This document shows, one piece after another, positions 18,635 to 27,582 of a DNA stretch of 49,988 nt. Both the position numbers and the translations under genes were made by a program. The stretch is from Actinomycetes bacterium (GTDB lineage: Bacteria; Actinomycetota; UBA4738; HRBIN12). Every line of letters begins with the position of its first letter. Positions within the stretch are counted from its first letter, which is position 1. Where the stretch lies: contig JAJNBA010000007.1 of assembly GCA_021155985.1 (NCBI GenBank), forward strand, positions 1 to 49,988, read 5' to 3'. The notes beneath the pieces are model-generated. The model was not told the origin of the DNA, did no database searches, and was given only the letters and a program-made list of their open reading frames with translations.

Positions 18635-18683
18635 GCCGCCTCGGAAGGTCCGCCTCCGCTGGGGCCCGCCTACACTGACCGGC

Positions 18684-19943
18684 ATGGCGGCCCAACCCCA
18701 CGATCACGACGCGCCCGAGGGCTTGCTCGCCGTCGAGGAGGCTCGAGAGCGGGTGCTCGGCGCCATCCATCCGCTCGCTCCGCTGCGTCTGCCGCTGACG
18801 GACGCGTACGGCTGCGTGGTGTCCGAGGACGTGGTCGCCACGCATGATCTCCCCGAGTTCGCGTCCTCCGCGATGGATGGGTTCGCGGTGCGTGCCTCCG
18901 ACGTCGCCGACGCCACGCCGTCGCAGCCTGCCGACCTGAAGATCGTCGGCCGCGCGCTGATCGGCCACGAGCCTGAGGGGACCGTCGGCGCCGGCGAGGC
19001 GATGCACATCGCCACCGGCGCGCCGATCCCCGGGGGCGCCGACGTCGTCGTGCCGATCGAGAACGCGATGGTCGACGGCGACGGAAGGGTCCGGTTGCTC
19101 GACGGGCCGGCAGCCGGCACGCACGTACGCCCGCACGGGGAAGACGTCCACGAGGGGGACGTCCTCGTGCCCGCCGGCAAGCGCCTCGGCGCTCCTGAGC
19201 TCGGACTGCTCGCGATCGCCGGCCATCCCACCCCGCTCGTGCATCCGCGGCCTCGGGTCGTCGTGCTGTCCACCGGCGACGAACTAGTGTCTCCGTCGGA
19301 GACGCCGGCGTTCGGGCAGGTGCGGGACGCCAACTCGGCGCTGATCTTCGGCGCCCTCCGCGAGATGGGCGCGATGCCGGTGATGGCGGGGATCGTGCGC
19401 GACGACGTCGAGTCGCTCCGCGAGACGATCTTCAGCTTCGAGATCCAGGCCGACGCGTTCGTGTCCTCGGGCGGGGTCTCCGTGGGGGAGCGCGACGTGG
19501 TGAAGGCCGCGTTCTTCCGGCGGGGTGACGTGGACTTCTACAAGGTGGCGATGCAACCCGGGATGCCGCAGGGGTTCGGCCACGTCGAGGGCAAGCCCTA
19601 TTTCGGGCTGCCGGGCAATCCGGTCAGCGTGTTCGTGAGCCTCGAGGTGTTCCTCCGACCGGCGATCCTCAAGATGATGGGTCGGACGCACCTGTTCCGC
19701 CCCGAGGTGACAGCCACGCTGACCGAAGACGTCCGAGGCCCTCGGGGGAAGCTCCAGTACGCCCGGGTCGAGGTCCGGCGCGAGGAAGGCGGTTGGTCGG
19801 CCGCGCCGACGGGCGCACGGGGATCGAACCTGATCTCGACCGTCGCGCGGGCGAACGGATTGGCGATGATCCCGGCCGGCACCGACGTCGCACCCGCCGG
19901 GTCGACCGTGAAGGTCATGTTGTTCCGGTCCTCGGAGGACTGA
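18684..19943 (+). CDS. moeA: Molybdopterin molybdotransferase MoeA
   Basis: PEFASSAMDGFAVRA, TGAPIPGGADVVVPIE, VVLSTGDELV, SSGGVSVGERDVV, GLPGNPVSVFVSLEVF. Confidence 0.92.
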   Translation: MAAQPHDHDAPEGLLAVEEARERVLGAIHPLAPLRLPLTDAYGCVVSEDVVATHDLPEFASSAMDGFAVRASDVADATPSQPADLKIVGRALIGHEPEGTVGAGEAMHIATGAPIPGGADVVVPIENAMVDGDGRVRLLDGPAAGTHVRPHGEDVHEGDVLVPAGKRLGAPELGLLAIAGHPTPLVHPRPRVVVLSTGDELVSPSETPAFGQVRDANSALIFGALREMGAMPVMAGIVRDDVESLRETIFSFEIQADAFVSSGGVSVGERDVVKAAFFRRGDVDFYKVAMQPGMPQGFGHVEGKPYFGLPGNPVSVFVSLEVFLRPAILKMMGRTHLFRPEVTATLTEDVRGPRGKLQYARVEVRREEGGWSAAPTGARGSNLISTVARANGLAMIPAGTDVAPAGSTVKVMLFRSSED

Positions 19944-19944
19944 G

Positions 19945-20436
19945 GTGACCGGCGGAGAAGGCTTCGAGCGCGCGCGACCCCACGCAGAGCTGTCGGCCCG
20001 GATGGTCGAGGTCGGTGCGAAGGAGGTCACCGATCGGGAGGCCGAGGCCGAGTGCGTGGTCACGATGACCCCGACGGCCTGCGCCCAGCTCGTCGCCGGG
20101 ACGCCGAAAGGCGATCCGATCGAAGCCGCGCGGATCGCGGGACTCATGGGGGTCAAGCGAACCCCCGACCTCCTCCCCTTCTGTCACCCGATCGCGGTCA
20201 CCGGTGCAGAGGTGCGGGTGGAGCCCGACCAGGAGTCCGGCACGATCCGGGTGTGGACGCGGGTCCGGGCGCGGGACCGGACCGGCGTGGAGATGGAGTC
20301 CCTCACGGCGGCGGCCGTGGCCGCCCTCAGCGTGTACGACACCGCGAAGGCCTACGACCGGGCGGCCCGGATCGACGGCCTGCGCCTGCTGACGAAGTCC
20401 GGAGGCAAGTCCGGCGACTACGCGGGCCCGAGCTGA
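19945..20436 (+). CDS. moaC: Cyclic pyranopterin monophosphate synthase MoaC
   Basis: MVEVGAKEVTDREAEAE, AARIAGLMGVKRTPDLLPFCHPIAVT, GVEMESLTAAAVAALSVYDTAKAYD, LLTKSGGKSGDY. Confidence 0.94.
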   Translation: MTGGEGFERARPHAELSARMVEVGAKEVTDREAEAECVVTMTPTACAQLVAGTPKGDPIEAARIAGLMGVKRTPDLLPFCHPIAVTGAEVRVEPDQESGTIRVWTRVRARDRTGVEMESLTAAAVAALSVYDTAKAYDRAARIDGLRLLTKSGGKSGDYAGPS

Positions 20437-20503
20437 TCCCCGAACCCTGCGCCTTCCCGGCGAAAGGACGGCCCGCACCGACGCTTGTGAAAAAGTTCTT
20501 CGG

Positions 20504-20519
20504 ATCACATGGATGTGAT
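20504..20519. promoter_or_regulatory. Inverted repeat upstream of 20606 gene, candidate operator
   Basis: ATCACAT-GG-ATGTGAT perfect 7-bp arms in the moaC-20606 intergenic region. Confidence 0.3.
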
Positions 20520-20605
20520 TGAGGACCCCTATATGTGGTGCTACGGTGCCGTCCCAGCCTAGATGTTGTGTCGAACCGGGAACGACAGAGCGGAGGCTGG
20601 GCGCA

Positions 20606-21175
20606 TTGGATTGGCTGCTCCTCGCGGCACTCGGCATCATGTGGGCCGCATCGCTGCTTCCACGCATATCGGGACGACGCTCGTTGTCGGCGTCGGTCGA
20701 GGATTTCGAACGTAGGATGGAGTTCTTGGCGCTCGCCGAAGTGAACGGCACCACCGGACGTTGGATCGTGACTCCCCGGAAGGGGGCTCGCTTCGTCGGC
20801 GACGCCGAACGCCGCAAGGCTCGCGTCCGCGACCGCCGCCGCCGCGTCCTCGTCTTCCTGATCGAGGCGATCGGTATCTCCTTCCTGATCGGGCTCGTCC
20901 CGCCGCTCCGTGTCGTCTGGAACGTCACGCTGGCGCTCGCGATCTTGCTCGGCGCGTACATCTGGATGCTGATCTCGATGAAGCGCCGGAGCGTGGCCGA
21001 TCCGCAGGAGGCCGTCCGGAACGCGCGGATCCCGCGCGACCAGGCAGCCGCCTTCGCGGCCCGGTACGTGATCGAGGGTCGCAACGGGCATGCGCACGAA
21101 ACGTTCAACGGTCTCGAAGGCATCGCGGAGAGCGACCGCGTGCACGTCGTGGTCCGACCCGCCTCCGCCGGCTGA
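20606..21175 (+). CDS. Small membrane protein of unknown function
   Basis: TTG start (LDWLLLAALGIMWAAS) with CGGAGG upstream; two further TM segments. Confidence 0.55.
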   Translation: MDWLLLAALGIMWAASLLPRISGRRSLSASVEDFERRMEFLALAEVNGTTGRWIVTPRKGARFVGDAERRKARVRDRRRRVLVFLIEAIGISFLIGLVPPLRVVWNVTLALAILLGAYIWMLISMKRRSVADPQEAVRNARIPRDQAAAFAARYVIEGRNGHAHETFNGLEGIAESDRVHVVVRPASAG

Positions 21176-21811
21176 GTGGACCTCTCGGACCTCGCGCGTT
21201 CCATCCACACCCGTCTCGACGCCAAGAACGCCGCCCGCGAGCAGGCGTTGCCCGCCGCGCGTCGTTCGATCCGCGCGAGCGCGAACGCGATCCGAGCGAT
21301 CCATCGGCTGGAGTTCGACGCCGCGAGGGCCCTGATCGGCGAGTCTCGCGCGTCGTTGGAGGAAGGGCTCGCCGCCGTTCGGGATCACGCCGACATCCGC
21401 CACGCCGGGTACCTGCAGGACGCCCAGAAGGAATACGCTGAGGCGAACCTCACGATGGCGCTCGTCACGGGTGAGGAACTCCCGGGCCCGACCGACCTCG
21501 ATGTCGAAGATGCGGCCTACCTCGGCGGGATGTCGGACGCGATCGGCGAGGGAAGGCGACGACTCCTCGATCTGCTCCGTGGGGGTCGCGTGGCGCAGGC
21601 CGAGGAACTGCTGGACTCGATGGAGGAGATGTTCGGCGTCCTCGTGGCGATGGACTACCCGGACGCGATCACGATGAATCTCCGGCGGGCGACGGACGTC
21701 TCCCGCTCCCTGATCGAGAAGACCCGCGGCGACCTGTCGATCTCGGTGGTGCAGAAGGATCTCCGCGACGCGCTCGACCGTCACGCTGCCGCTCTCCGCG
21801 ACGATCGATAA
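21176..21811 (+). CDS. Helical protein of unknown function
   Basis: GTG immediately after preceding stop; charged helical sequence, normal codon pattern. Confidence 0.6.
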   Translation: MDLSDLARSIHTRLDAKNAAREQALPAARRSIRASANAIRAIHRLEFDAARALIGESRASLEEGLAAVRDHADIRHAGYLQDAQKEYAEANLTMALVTGEELPGPTDLDVEDAAYLGGMSDAIGEGRRRLLDLLRGGRVAQAEELLDSMEEMFGVLVAMDYPDAITMNLRRATDVSRSLIEKTRGDLSISVVQKDLRDALDRHAAALRDDR

Positions 21812-21888
21812 ACGCGCACTCGGTCGCCCTGCACGAACGGTGCCCACCCCTTGCGGGAGCTCGCCGAGGTGCTGGACAATCCCGCGAG

Positions 21889-24800
21889 ATGGTCGAGCGG
21901 GGTGGGCCGGGGACGGCAGCTCGGGCCGAGATCCTGACGTTCCTGATCGCGGACGTCCGGGGCTACACGAGCTTCACGCAGGCGAGGGGTGACGAGGCCG
22001 CCGCGCGTCTCGCCGCCTCGTTCGCCGAGATCGCACGCGAAGGCGTCGAGGCGCGCGGCGGCTCCGTGATCGAGCTCCGCGGCGACGAGGCGCTCGCGGT
22101 GTTCGGCTCGGCTCGCCAGGCCCTGCGCGCCGCCGTCGACCTCCAGTTGGCATTCGTCGACGAGGTGGAGCGTGATCCCACGGTTCCGCTCCGAGTGGGG
22201 ATCGGCTTGGATGCAGGCGAGGCGGTGCCCGTGGAGGACGGCTACCGCGGCGGCGCGCTGAACCTCGCTGCCCGGCTCTGCTCGCAGGCCGGCCCGGGTC
22301 AGGTCTTGGCGAGCCAGGGCGTGCTTCATCTCGCTCGCGCCGTGGACGGGTTGGACTTCACGGAGGCGGGTGTTCGCGAGATGAAGGGACTTCCCGAACC
22401 CGTCGCGGTCTTCGACGTGACCCCGCAGGGTTCGTCCCCGGGCGACCTCATGACCCGGCTGGACGACGCGGGACGTGACGGCGCCGCCCCGCCGCCGCGC
22501 ACGGAGCTGCCGCCGGCGCTGGATCCTTCCGTCCCGCTCATCGGTCGAGAGGTGGAGGCACGCTGGCTCCGGTGGACGTGGCGGCATGCGCGGCGCGGTT
22601 CGGGGGCGGCCGCGGCGATCGTCGGCCCGGCGGGGGCGGGGAAGACCCGTCTGGCCGCCGACGTGGCCGCGCTCGCGGCGAGCGACGGAGCCCGGGTGAG
22701 GTACGTGAGCTGCACCACGGGATCCGAGGCCGTCACTGCGATCGACGAGGCCGCCGCCGACGGCCCTTCCGTGATCGTGATCGACGACGCCCAGGTGGCC
22801 GAGGCGGCCACCGCCGCCGCACTCTCCCGTCTCCTCGACCGGATCCCCACGCTCCCGGTGCTCGTGGTGATCGCCTTCCAGGCCGAATCGGGATCGGGGC
22901 CTTCGTTCGGCGCCCGGCCGGAAGCCGTCTCGACCCTCCGGCTCGAGCCGCTCCCGGCCGACGCCGTCGGGCAGATCGCCGCCCTCTACCTCGACGATCC
23001 CGCGACGCCTGCTCCCGTCGCTGCGTTGCTCGAGGCATCCGAAGGTCTCCCGGCACGGATCCACGCCCTCGCCGGCGACTGGGCCAGAGGCGAGGCGGCT
23101 CGACGACTCGGGGAGGCCGCGGCGCAGGCAGCGACCCAACGGAGCGGACTCCGATCATGGGAGTCGACGCTGGCCGACAACGTCGTCGATCTCCAGCTGG
23201 TTCGAGAGCGTTCGGAGCTGTATTCGGCGTCCGGATCCGGAGCCGAGCTCGACGGACGGCAGACCTCTCCGTACCGCGGCCTCGAGAGCTTCGATGTCGG
23301 CGATGCGCCGTTCTTCTTCGGTCGTGAGCGGCTCGTCGCGGAGATGATCGGTCGCCTCGCGGGCTCGACCGCGCTCGGCGTCGTCGGGCCGTCCGGCAGC
23401 GGGAAGTCCTCGGCGGTGCGTGCCGGCCTCCTCTCCGCCCTCGGCAGCGGTTCGCTCCCAGGAAGCGAGGGATGGGCGACCGCGATCCTCCGTCCCGGCG
23501 CGTATCCGCTTCGCGCCCTCGATCGGGCGGTCTGGAGCGCGCTCCCGGACACGCTGCGAGTGCGACTCGAAGGGTCCGAGCTGCCGCTGCGGATGGCTCG
23601 GGCAGCGATGCAGGAAGGGGACAGGCTTCTCGTCCTCGTGGATCAGTTCGAGGAGCTGTTCACCCAGTGCACGGATGAGCAGGAGCGTGAGGCGTTCGTC
23701 AACGCGCTGGTGGAGGCGTCGGTCGACCTTCGGGCGAACGTGATCGTGGTCGTGGCGGTCCGAGCCGACTTCTACGGCCGATGTGCGGCGTTCCCTTCGT
23801 TCGCCGAGCTGCTCGGCGCGAGTCACGTCCTCGTCGGCCCGATGTCCGCCGGGGAGTACGCGCGAACGATCACCGGTCCCGCGCGCCGCTCCGGCCTCGT
23901 CGTCGAGCCGGCACTCGTCGATGCCTTGGTTGCGGAGGTGGTCGACGAGCCGGGCGGGCTGCCGCTGCTGTCGTCCGCGCTGTTCGAGCTGTGGCAGCAC
24001 CGGAACGGGCGCACGATCCCGCTGGCTGCGTACGAGCGCACGGGTGGCATCCATGGAGCCGTGGGCCGGCTCGCGGAAGAGGCGTACGACACGCTGTCGA
24101 CGGAGGAGCAGGACGTGGCGCGAGCCGTGATGCTCCGCCTCACGGGCCCGGGGGATGGCTCCGACGTCGCTCGCCGACGCGTGCCCATGGAGGAGCTCGA
24201 CCTGGAACGGAACGAACGGGTCGCGACGGTCGTGCGCACACTCACCGATGCGCGGCTCCTGACCGTGAGCGAGGGTGCGCTGGAGGTCGCGCACGAAGCG
24301 CTCCTGCGCGAGTGGCCGCGTTTCCGAGCGTGGCTGGATGAGGATCGATCCGGCCAGCGGCTCCGTTCACATCTGACCGAACAGGCGAAGGCCTGGGAGG
24401 AGGCCGGCCGTGAAGCCGGGGAGCTCTATCGAGGCGCGCGCCTGGCGTCGGCGATCGATTGGACCGCGGAGCACAACCTGGAGCTGAACGAACTGGAGCG
24501 CGAGTTCCTCGCGCAGAGTCGCGAAGCGCGAGAGCGTGAGCTCGCCCGCCAACGAACGATCAACCGACGGCTGCGCGCCATGCTCGCCACCGTCGCGCTC
24601 TTGCTCGTCCTCGCGCTCGTCGGGGGAGTGCTCGCGGTCACCCAGCGAGGCAAGGCCGTGGCCGCCGCCACGGAGGCCGACGCGCAGCGGCTCGGCGCGC
24701 AGGCGCTCGTGCAGAAGGATCTGGATCTCTCCCTGCTCCTCGCCCGTCAGGGCACGGCGCTGCACGACTCGGAGGAGACCCGCGCCAACCTCCAATCGGC

Positions 24801-26787
24801 GTTGGTCCGAAGCCCCGCCGCGATCGCCGTCTGGCGTCCGCTCGGGGGTCGGCCGCAGAACGTGACGGCCAGTCCGGATGGTCGACTGTTGGCGGTCGGG
24901 AACAACCGCGGCGAGGTGGGGGTCGTGGATGCCTCGTCCGGCGAGCTGCTCCGGACGATGCCGGGCTTCGTCGGGCAATGGAACGCCGCGGGGGAGCTCC
25001 TGGTCCCGAGCTTCACGCCGGAGGACGGCCTGGTCGTTCGCGTCGTCGACCCGGCGACCGGTGACACGACCCGCGAGGGATCGTTCCCGCAGGAGGAGTT
25101 CGCGGCCTTCAGCTTCACCGAGGATCTCGGTGTGTTCGCGATCATCCGGGCGGACGGGATCGTCCGGATGTGGGACCCCGCCACGGACCGGACCCTCGCG
25201 GAGATCCCACCACGCCCCGGTCGCCTGTTCCTCGATGTCTGGCTCTTCGGCGACGGACAGCTGCTGACGATCGAGGGCTCGACCTCGGTCGACGACCCGT
25301 TCAGCGGTCCCGGCTTCTACTCCCTGTGGGAACAGGGCGGCGCCGAGCCGACCGTGACCATCCGCACGCCGAGCCTGCTGCAGTTCGGCGTGACCGATGA
25401 CCTCGACCGGATGGCGCAGCCCCAGCCGGATGGATCCCTCCGCGTATACGACCTCGAGACGGGCAAGGGTCGCACTCTCGAAGGCCGCCACGTCGACGCC
25501 GTCTTCGCCGCGTTCTCGCCCGACGGTCGAACCCTGGTGACGACGAGCGAGGACGGCACCGTCGGCCTGTGGGATGCGGACGCCGGGGTCTTCCGTGAGC
25601 TCCTCGTCGGGCACAACGGTCCCGCGCATTTCGCTTCGTTCGCCGATGTCGACGGTCGGGTCACGATGTACACGTCGAGCCTGGATGGAAGCGTGATGGC
25701 ATGGGATGTCAGCGGGGAACGCCGACTCGGTCGCTCGTTCGACGGGTCGGACGGGTATCCGAACCAGGAAGAGCCGCAGGCGTTCCTCACGGTGAGTCCC
25801 GACGGCTCGATGCTCGCCGCCGGTGACGCGGACGGCACCGTCGTCGTTCGAGATGCGGAGACGTTCGAGATGATCCACGAGCTGGACGCGATCGACGGCG
25901 AGGTGGACGACCTCGCCTTCTCGCCCGACGGCCGGTTGCTCGCCGTGACCGGTCCCGGACAGGTCGGCTTGTGGGAGACGGGTTCGTGGGCCCGTCGGCC
26001 CGTCGACACGTCGGAGGTCCCTCTCGAGCTCGGCGACCAAGGCGGCATCGATTGGGTGCGCGCGGTGGCGTTCTCGCCCGACGGCGAGATCCTGATCGCG
26101 GGAGGCCCGGAAGGCCTGGTCAGGGCGTGGGATGCAGTCACCGGTGAGGTCATGGGCGAGCCGGTCGAAGTGGGGGGAGACATCTTCGACGTCGCCTTCG
26201 ATCCCGACGGTCGGCGGCTCGTCGTGGCGTGGAACGGCGAACCACCCGACGGTGGGTTCGGTGGTTGGGCGACGGTGTACTCCTTCCCCGGAGGGAACGA
26301 GGTCTACACCGTCAACGTGGACGGCGACTTCAGTCGAGCATCGACGGCCCTGTTCAGCCCGGACGGGGCGATCCTCGCGACGGGCGGAGGCGACGGGCTC
26401 GTGAGGATCTTCGATGCCGCCTCGGGTGAACCGATCGGGCAACCGATCCTCGCGTCCGCGGGCTTCGTGCTCTCGCTGGACTTCGATCCGTCGGGCCGCA
26501 TCCTCGTGTCGGGCGGCACCGACGGGACGATCAGGCTCCTCGACCCCGCGACCACGAGACAGCTCGGGGCGGCCTTCCCGACCAGGGCGCAGCGTTGGGG
26601 GACCGCGGTCGTGACGCCGGACGGGAAGCACGTCCTGGCGGTCCTTCAGACGGGCGAGGGGGTGCGCTGGAGCATCGATCCTCAGGAGTGGAACCGCCAT
26701 GCGTGCGCGGTCGCGGGCCGCACGCTCACCCGTCTGGAGTGGGATCGGTTCCTGCCCGATCGCCCGTACGAACCGGCCTGCGGCTAG
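21889..26787 (+). CDS. Class-III nucleotidyl cyclase-like domain / AAA-type ATPase / nSTAND1-type ATPase / TM helix / WD40 repeats, 1632 aa
   Basis: ILTFLIADVRGYTSF cyclase start; P-loops GPAGAGKT (~aa 246) and GPSGSGKS (~aa 501) with SPYRGLESFDVGDAPFFFGRERL; TM MLATVALLLVLALVGGVLAV (~aa 898); repeated FSPDGR...GLWD blades. Confidence 0.9.
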   Translation: MVERGGPGTAARAEILTFLIADVRGYTSFTQARGDEAAARLAASFAEIAREGVEARGGSVIELRGDEALAVFGSARQALRAAVDLQLAFVDEVERDPTVPLRVGIGLDAGEAVPVEDGYRGGALNLAARLCSQAGPGQVLASQGVLHLARAVDGLDFTEAGVREMKGLPEPVAVFDVTPQGSSPGDLMTRLDDAGRDGAAPPPRTELPPALDPSVPLIGREVEARWLRWTWRHARRGSGAAAAIVGPAGAGKTRLAADVAALAASDGARVRYVSCTTGSEAVTAIDEAAADGPSVIVIDDAQVAEAATAAALSRLLDRIPTLPVLVVIAFQAESGSGPSFGARPEAVSTLRLEPLPADAVGQIAALYLDDPATPAPVAALLEASEGLPARIHALAGDWARGEAARRLGEAAAQAATQRSGLRSWESTLADNVVDLQLVRERSELYSASGSGAELDGRQTSPYRGLESFDVGDAPFFFGRERLVAEMIGRLAGSTALGVVGPSGSGKSSAVRAGLLSALGSGSLPGSEGWATAILRPGAYPLRALDRAVWSALPDTLRVRLEGSELPLRMARAAMQEGDRLLVLVDQFEELFTQCTDEQEREAFVNALVEASVDLRANVIVVVAVRADFYGRCAAFPSFAELLGASHVLVGPMSAGEYARTITGPARRSGLVVEPALVDALVAEVVDEPGGLPLLSSALFELWQHRNGRTIPLAAYERTGGIHGAVGRLAEEAYDTLSTEEQDVARAVMLRLTGPGDGSDVARRRVPMEELDLERNERVATVVRTLTDARLLTVSEGALEVAHEALLREWPRFRAWLDEDRSGQRLRSHLTEQAKAWEEAGREAGELYRGARLASAIDWTAEHNLELNELEREFLAQSREARERELARQRTINRRLRAMLATVALLLVLALVGGVLAVTQRGKAVAAATEADAQRLGAQALVQKDLDLSLLLARQGTALHDSEETRANLQSALVRSPAAIAVWRPLGGRPQNVTASPDGRLLAVGNNRGEVGVVDASSGELLRTMPGFVGQWNAAGELLVPSFTPEDGLVVRVVDPATGDTTREGSFPQEEFAAFSFTEDLGVFAIIRADGIVRMWDPATDRTLAEIPPRPGRLFLDVWLFGDGQLLTIEGSTSVDDPFSGPGFYSLWEQGGAEPTVTIRTPSLLQFGVTDDLDRMAQPQPDGSLRVYDLETGKGRTLEGRHVDAVFAAFSPDGRTLVTTSEDGTVGLWDADAGVFRELLVGHNGPAHFASFADVDGRVTMYTSSLDGSVMAWDVSGERRLGRSFDGSDGYPNQEEPQAFLTVSPDGSMLAAGDADGTVVVRDAETFEMIHELDAIDGEVDDLAFSPDGRLLAVTGPGQVGLWETGSWARRPVDTSEVPLELGDQGGIDWVRAVAFSPDGEILIAGGPEGLVRAWDAVTGEVMGEPVEVGGDIFDVAFDPDGRRLVVAWNGEPPDGGFGGWATVYSFPGGNEVYTVNVDGDFSRASTALFSPDGAILATGGGDGLVRIFDAASGEPIGQPILASAGFVLSLDFDPSGRILVSGGTDGTIRLLDPATTRQLGAAFPTRAQRWGTAVVTPDGKHVLAVLQTGEGVRWSIDPQEWNRHACAVAGRTLTRLEWDRFLPDRPYEPACG

Positions 26788-26809
26788 CTGCTACGCTGCC
26801 CGACGTCCC

Positions 26810-26883
26810 GGGGGTGTAGCTCAGCCCGGTAGAGCGCTGCCTTCGCACGGCAGAGGCCAGGGGTTCAAATCCCCTCACCTCCA
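26810..26883 (+). tRNA. tRNA-Ala (anticodon CGC, 26844-26846)
   Basis: Full cloverleaf: acceptor GGGGGTG/CACCTCC, D-stem GCTC/GAGC, anticodon stem CTGCC/GGCAG with loop TTCGCAC, T-arm AGGGG-TTCAAAT-CCCCT; CCA not encoded. Confidence 0.95.
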
Positions 26884-27037
26884 CTCACGATCCGATCGAT
26901 CGCCACGGACGCACGCCGTCGATCTCAAGCGCCTCCGGGACTCCGGAGCTGCGGGGTCGTTGAACCGGAGGGATCTGCGGTCAAGAATCGGCCTATCCCG
27001 TGCCGATAGCCGGGATACCCGACGAGGAGGATCGTCC

Positions 27038-27541
27038 ATGCGCTCCGAACGCATCAACTTCCTGGCGGTCGTGACGGCCGTGGCGGGATTGACCGGCTTC
27101 ATCGGCGTCTACGCGAAGTGGTTCAGCTACTCCTACCCGGTCGACGGTGGCACGGTGACCATCTACCTGGACGGCACCTGGGACGGGACGGGCGCCATCG
27201 CGTTCGCCGCGGGCATCGGCGCGCTGCTGTTCGGCTGCGCCTACATCCTGCTGGCGGACCCGGCGATCCGGCGCATCGTCGCCCTCTTGATGGTGATCTC
27301 GAGCATGGTCCTCCTGATCTCCTCCGCGATCGGGTTCACCCGTGTGGCCGAGACGATCGGCCCGAACCCGATCTTGCCGGGGGCCGAAGGGCAGACCCCG
27401 TTCGAAGCGACCGTCGCCATCGGTCTGGCGATGTCGCTCGCGAGCGGCATCATCGCCACCGTGGCATCGGTCCTGTTGGTCGCTCGACGGGAGGCCGGTG
27501 TGGAAGAGTCAGCGGAGATGTCGGCGGCCGCGACCGTCTGA
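27038..27541 (+). CDS. Membrane protein of unknown function (4 TM)
   Basis: GAGGAGG RBS before ATG 27038 (MRSERINFLAVVTAVAGLTGF); hydrophobic segments; ORF extension upstream crosses the tRNA and is rejected. Confidence 0.7.
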   Translation: MRSERINFLAVVTAVAGLTGFIGVYAKWFSYSYPVDGGTVTIYLDGTWDGTGAIAFAAGIGALLFGCAYILLADPAIRRIVALLMVISSMVLLISSAIGFTRVAETIGPNPILPGAEGQTPFEATVAIGLAMSLASGIIATVASVLLVARREAGVEESAEMSAAATV

Positions 27542-27582
27542 CGGGGTCGCACGTCCCACCTGCGGGTAGCCTGGGCGCCCGC

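Noticed and set aside
18684-20436. moeA-moaC as part of a new system
   Set aside because: galU-moeA-moaC order is ordinary in Actinobacteria; treated as housekeeping.
25480-26560. Recurring TCxCCCGACGG-type motifs
   Set aside because: Encode WD40 blade FSPDG motifs, not nucleic-acid repeats with independent function.
24367-26700. 777-aa ORF antisense to the WD40/STAND gene
   Set aside because: Shadow ORF caused by GC-rich codon bias; the plus-strand frame has clear domain motifs and the antisense product has no recognisable fold.
26699-27037. N-terminal extension of the membrane protein ORF across the tRNA
   Set aside because: Contains the tRNA-Ala gene; good RBS and ATG at 27038.
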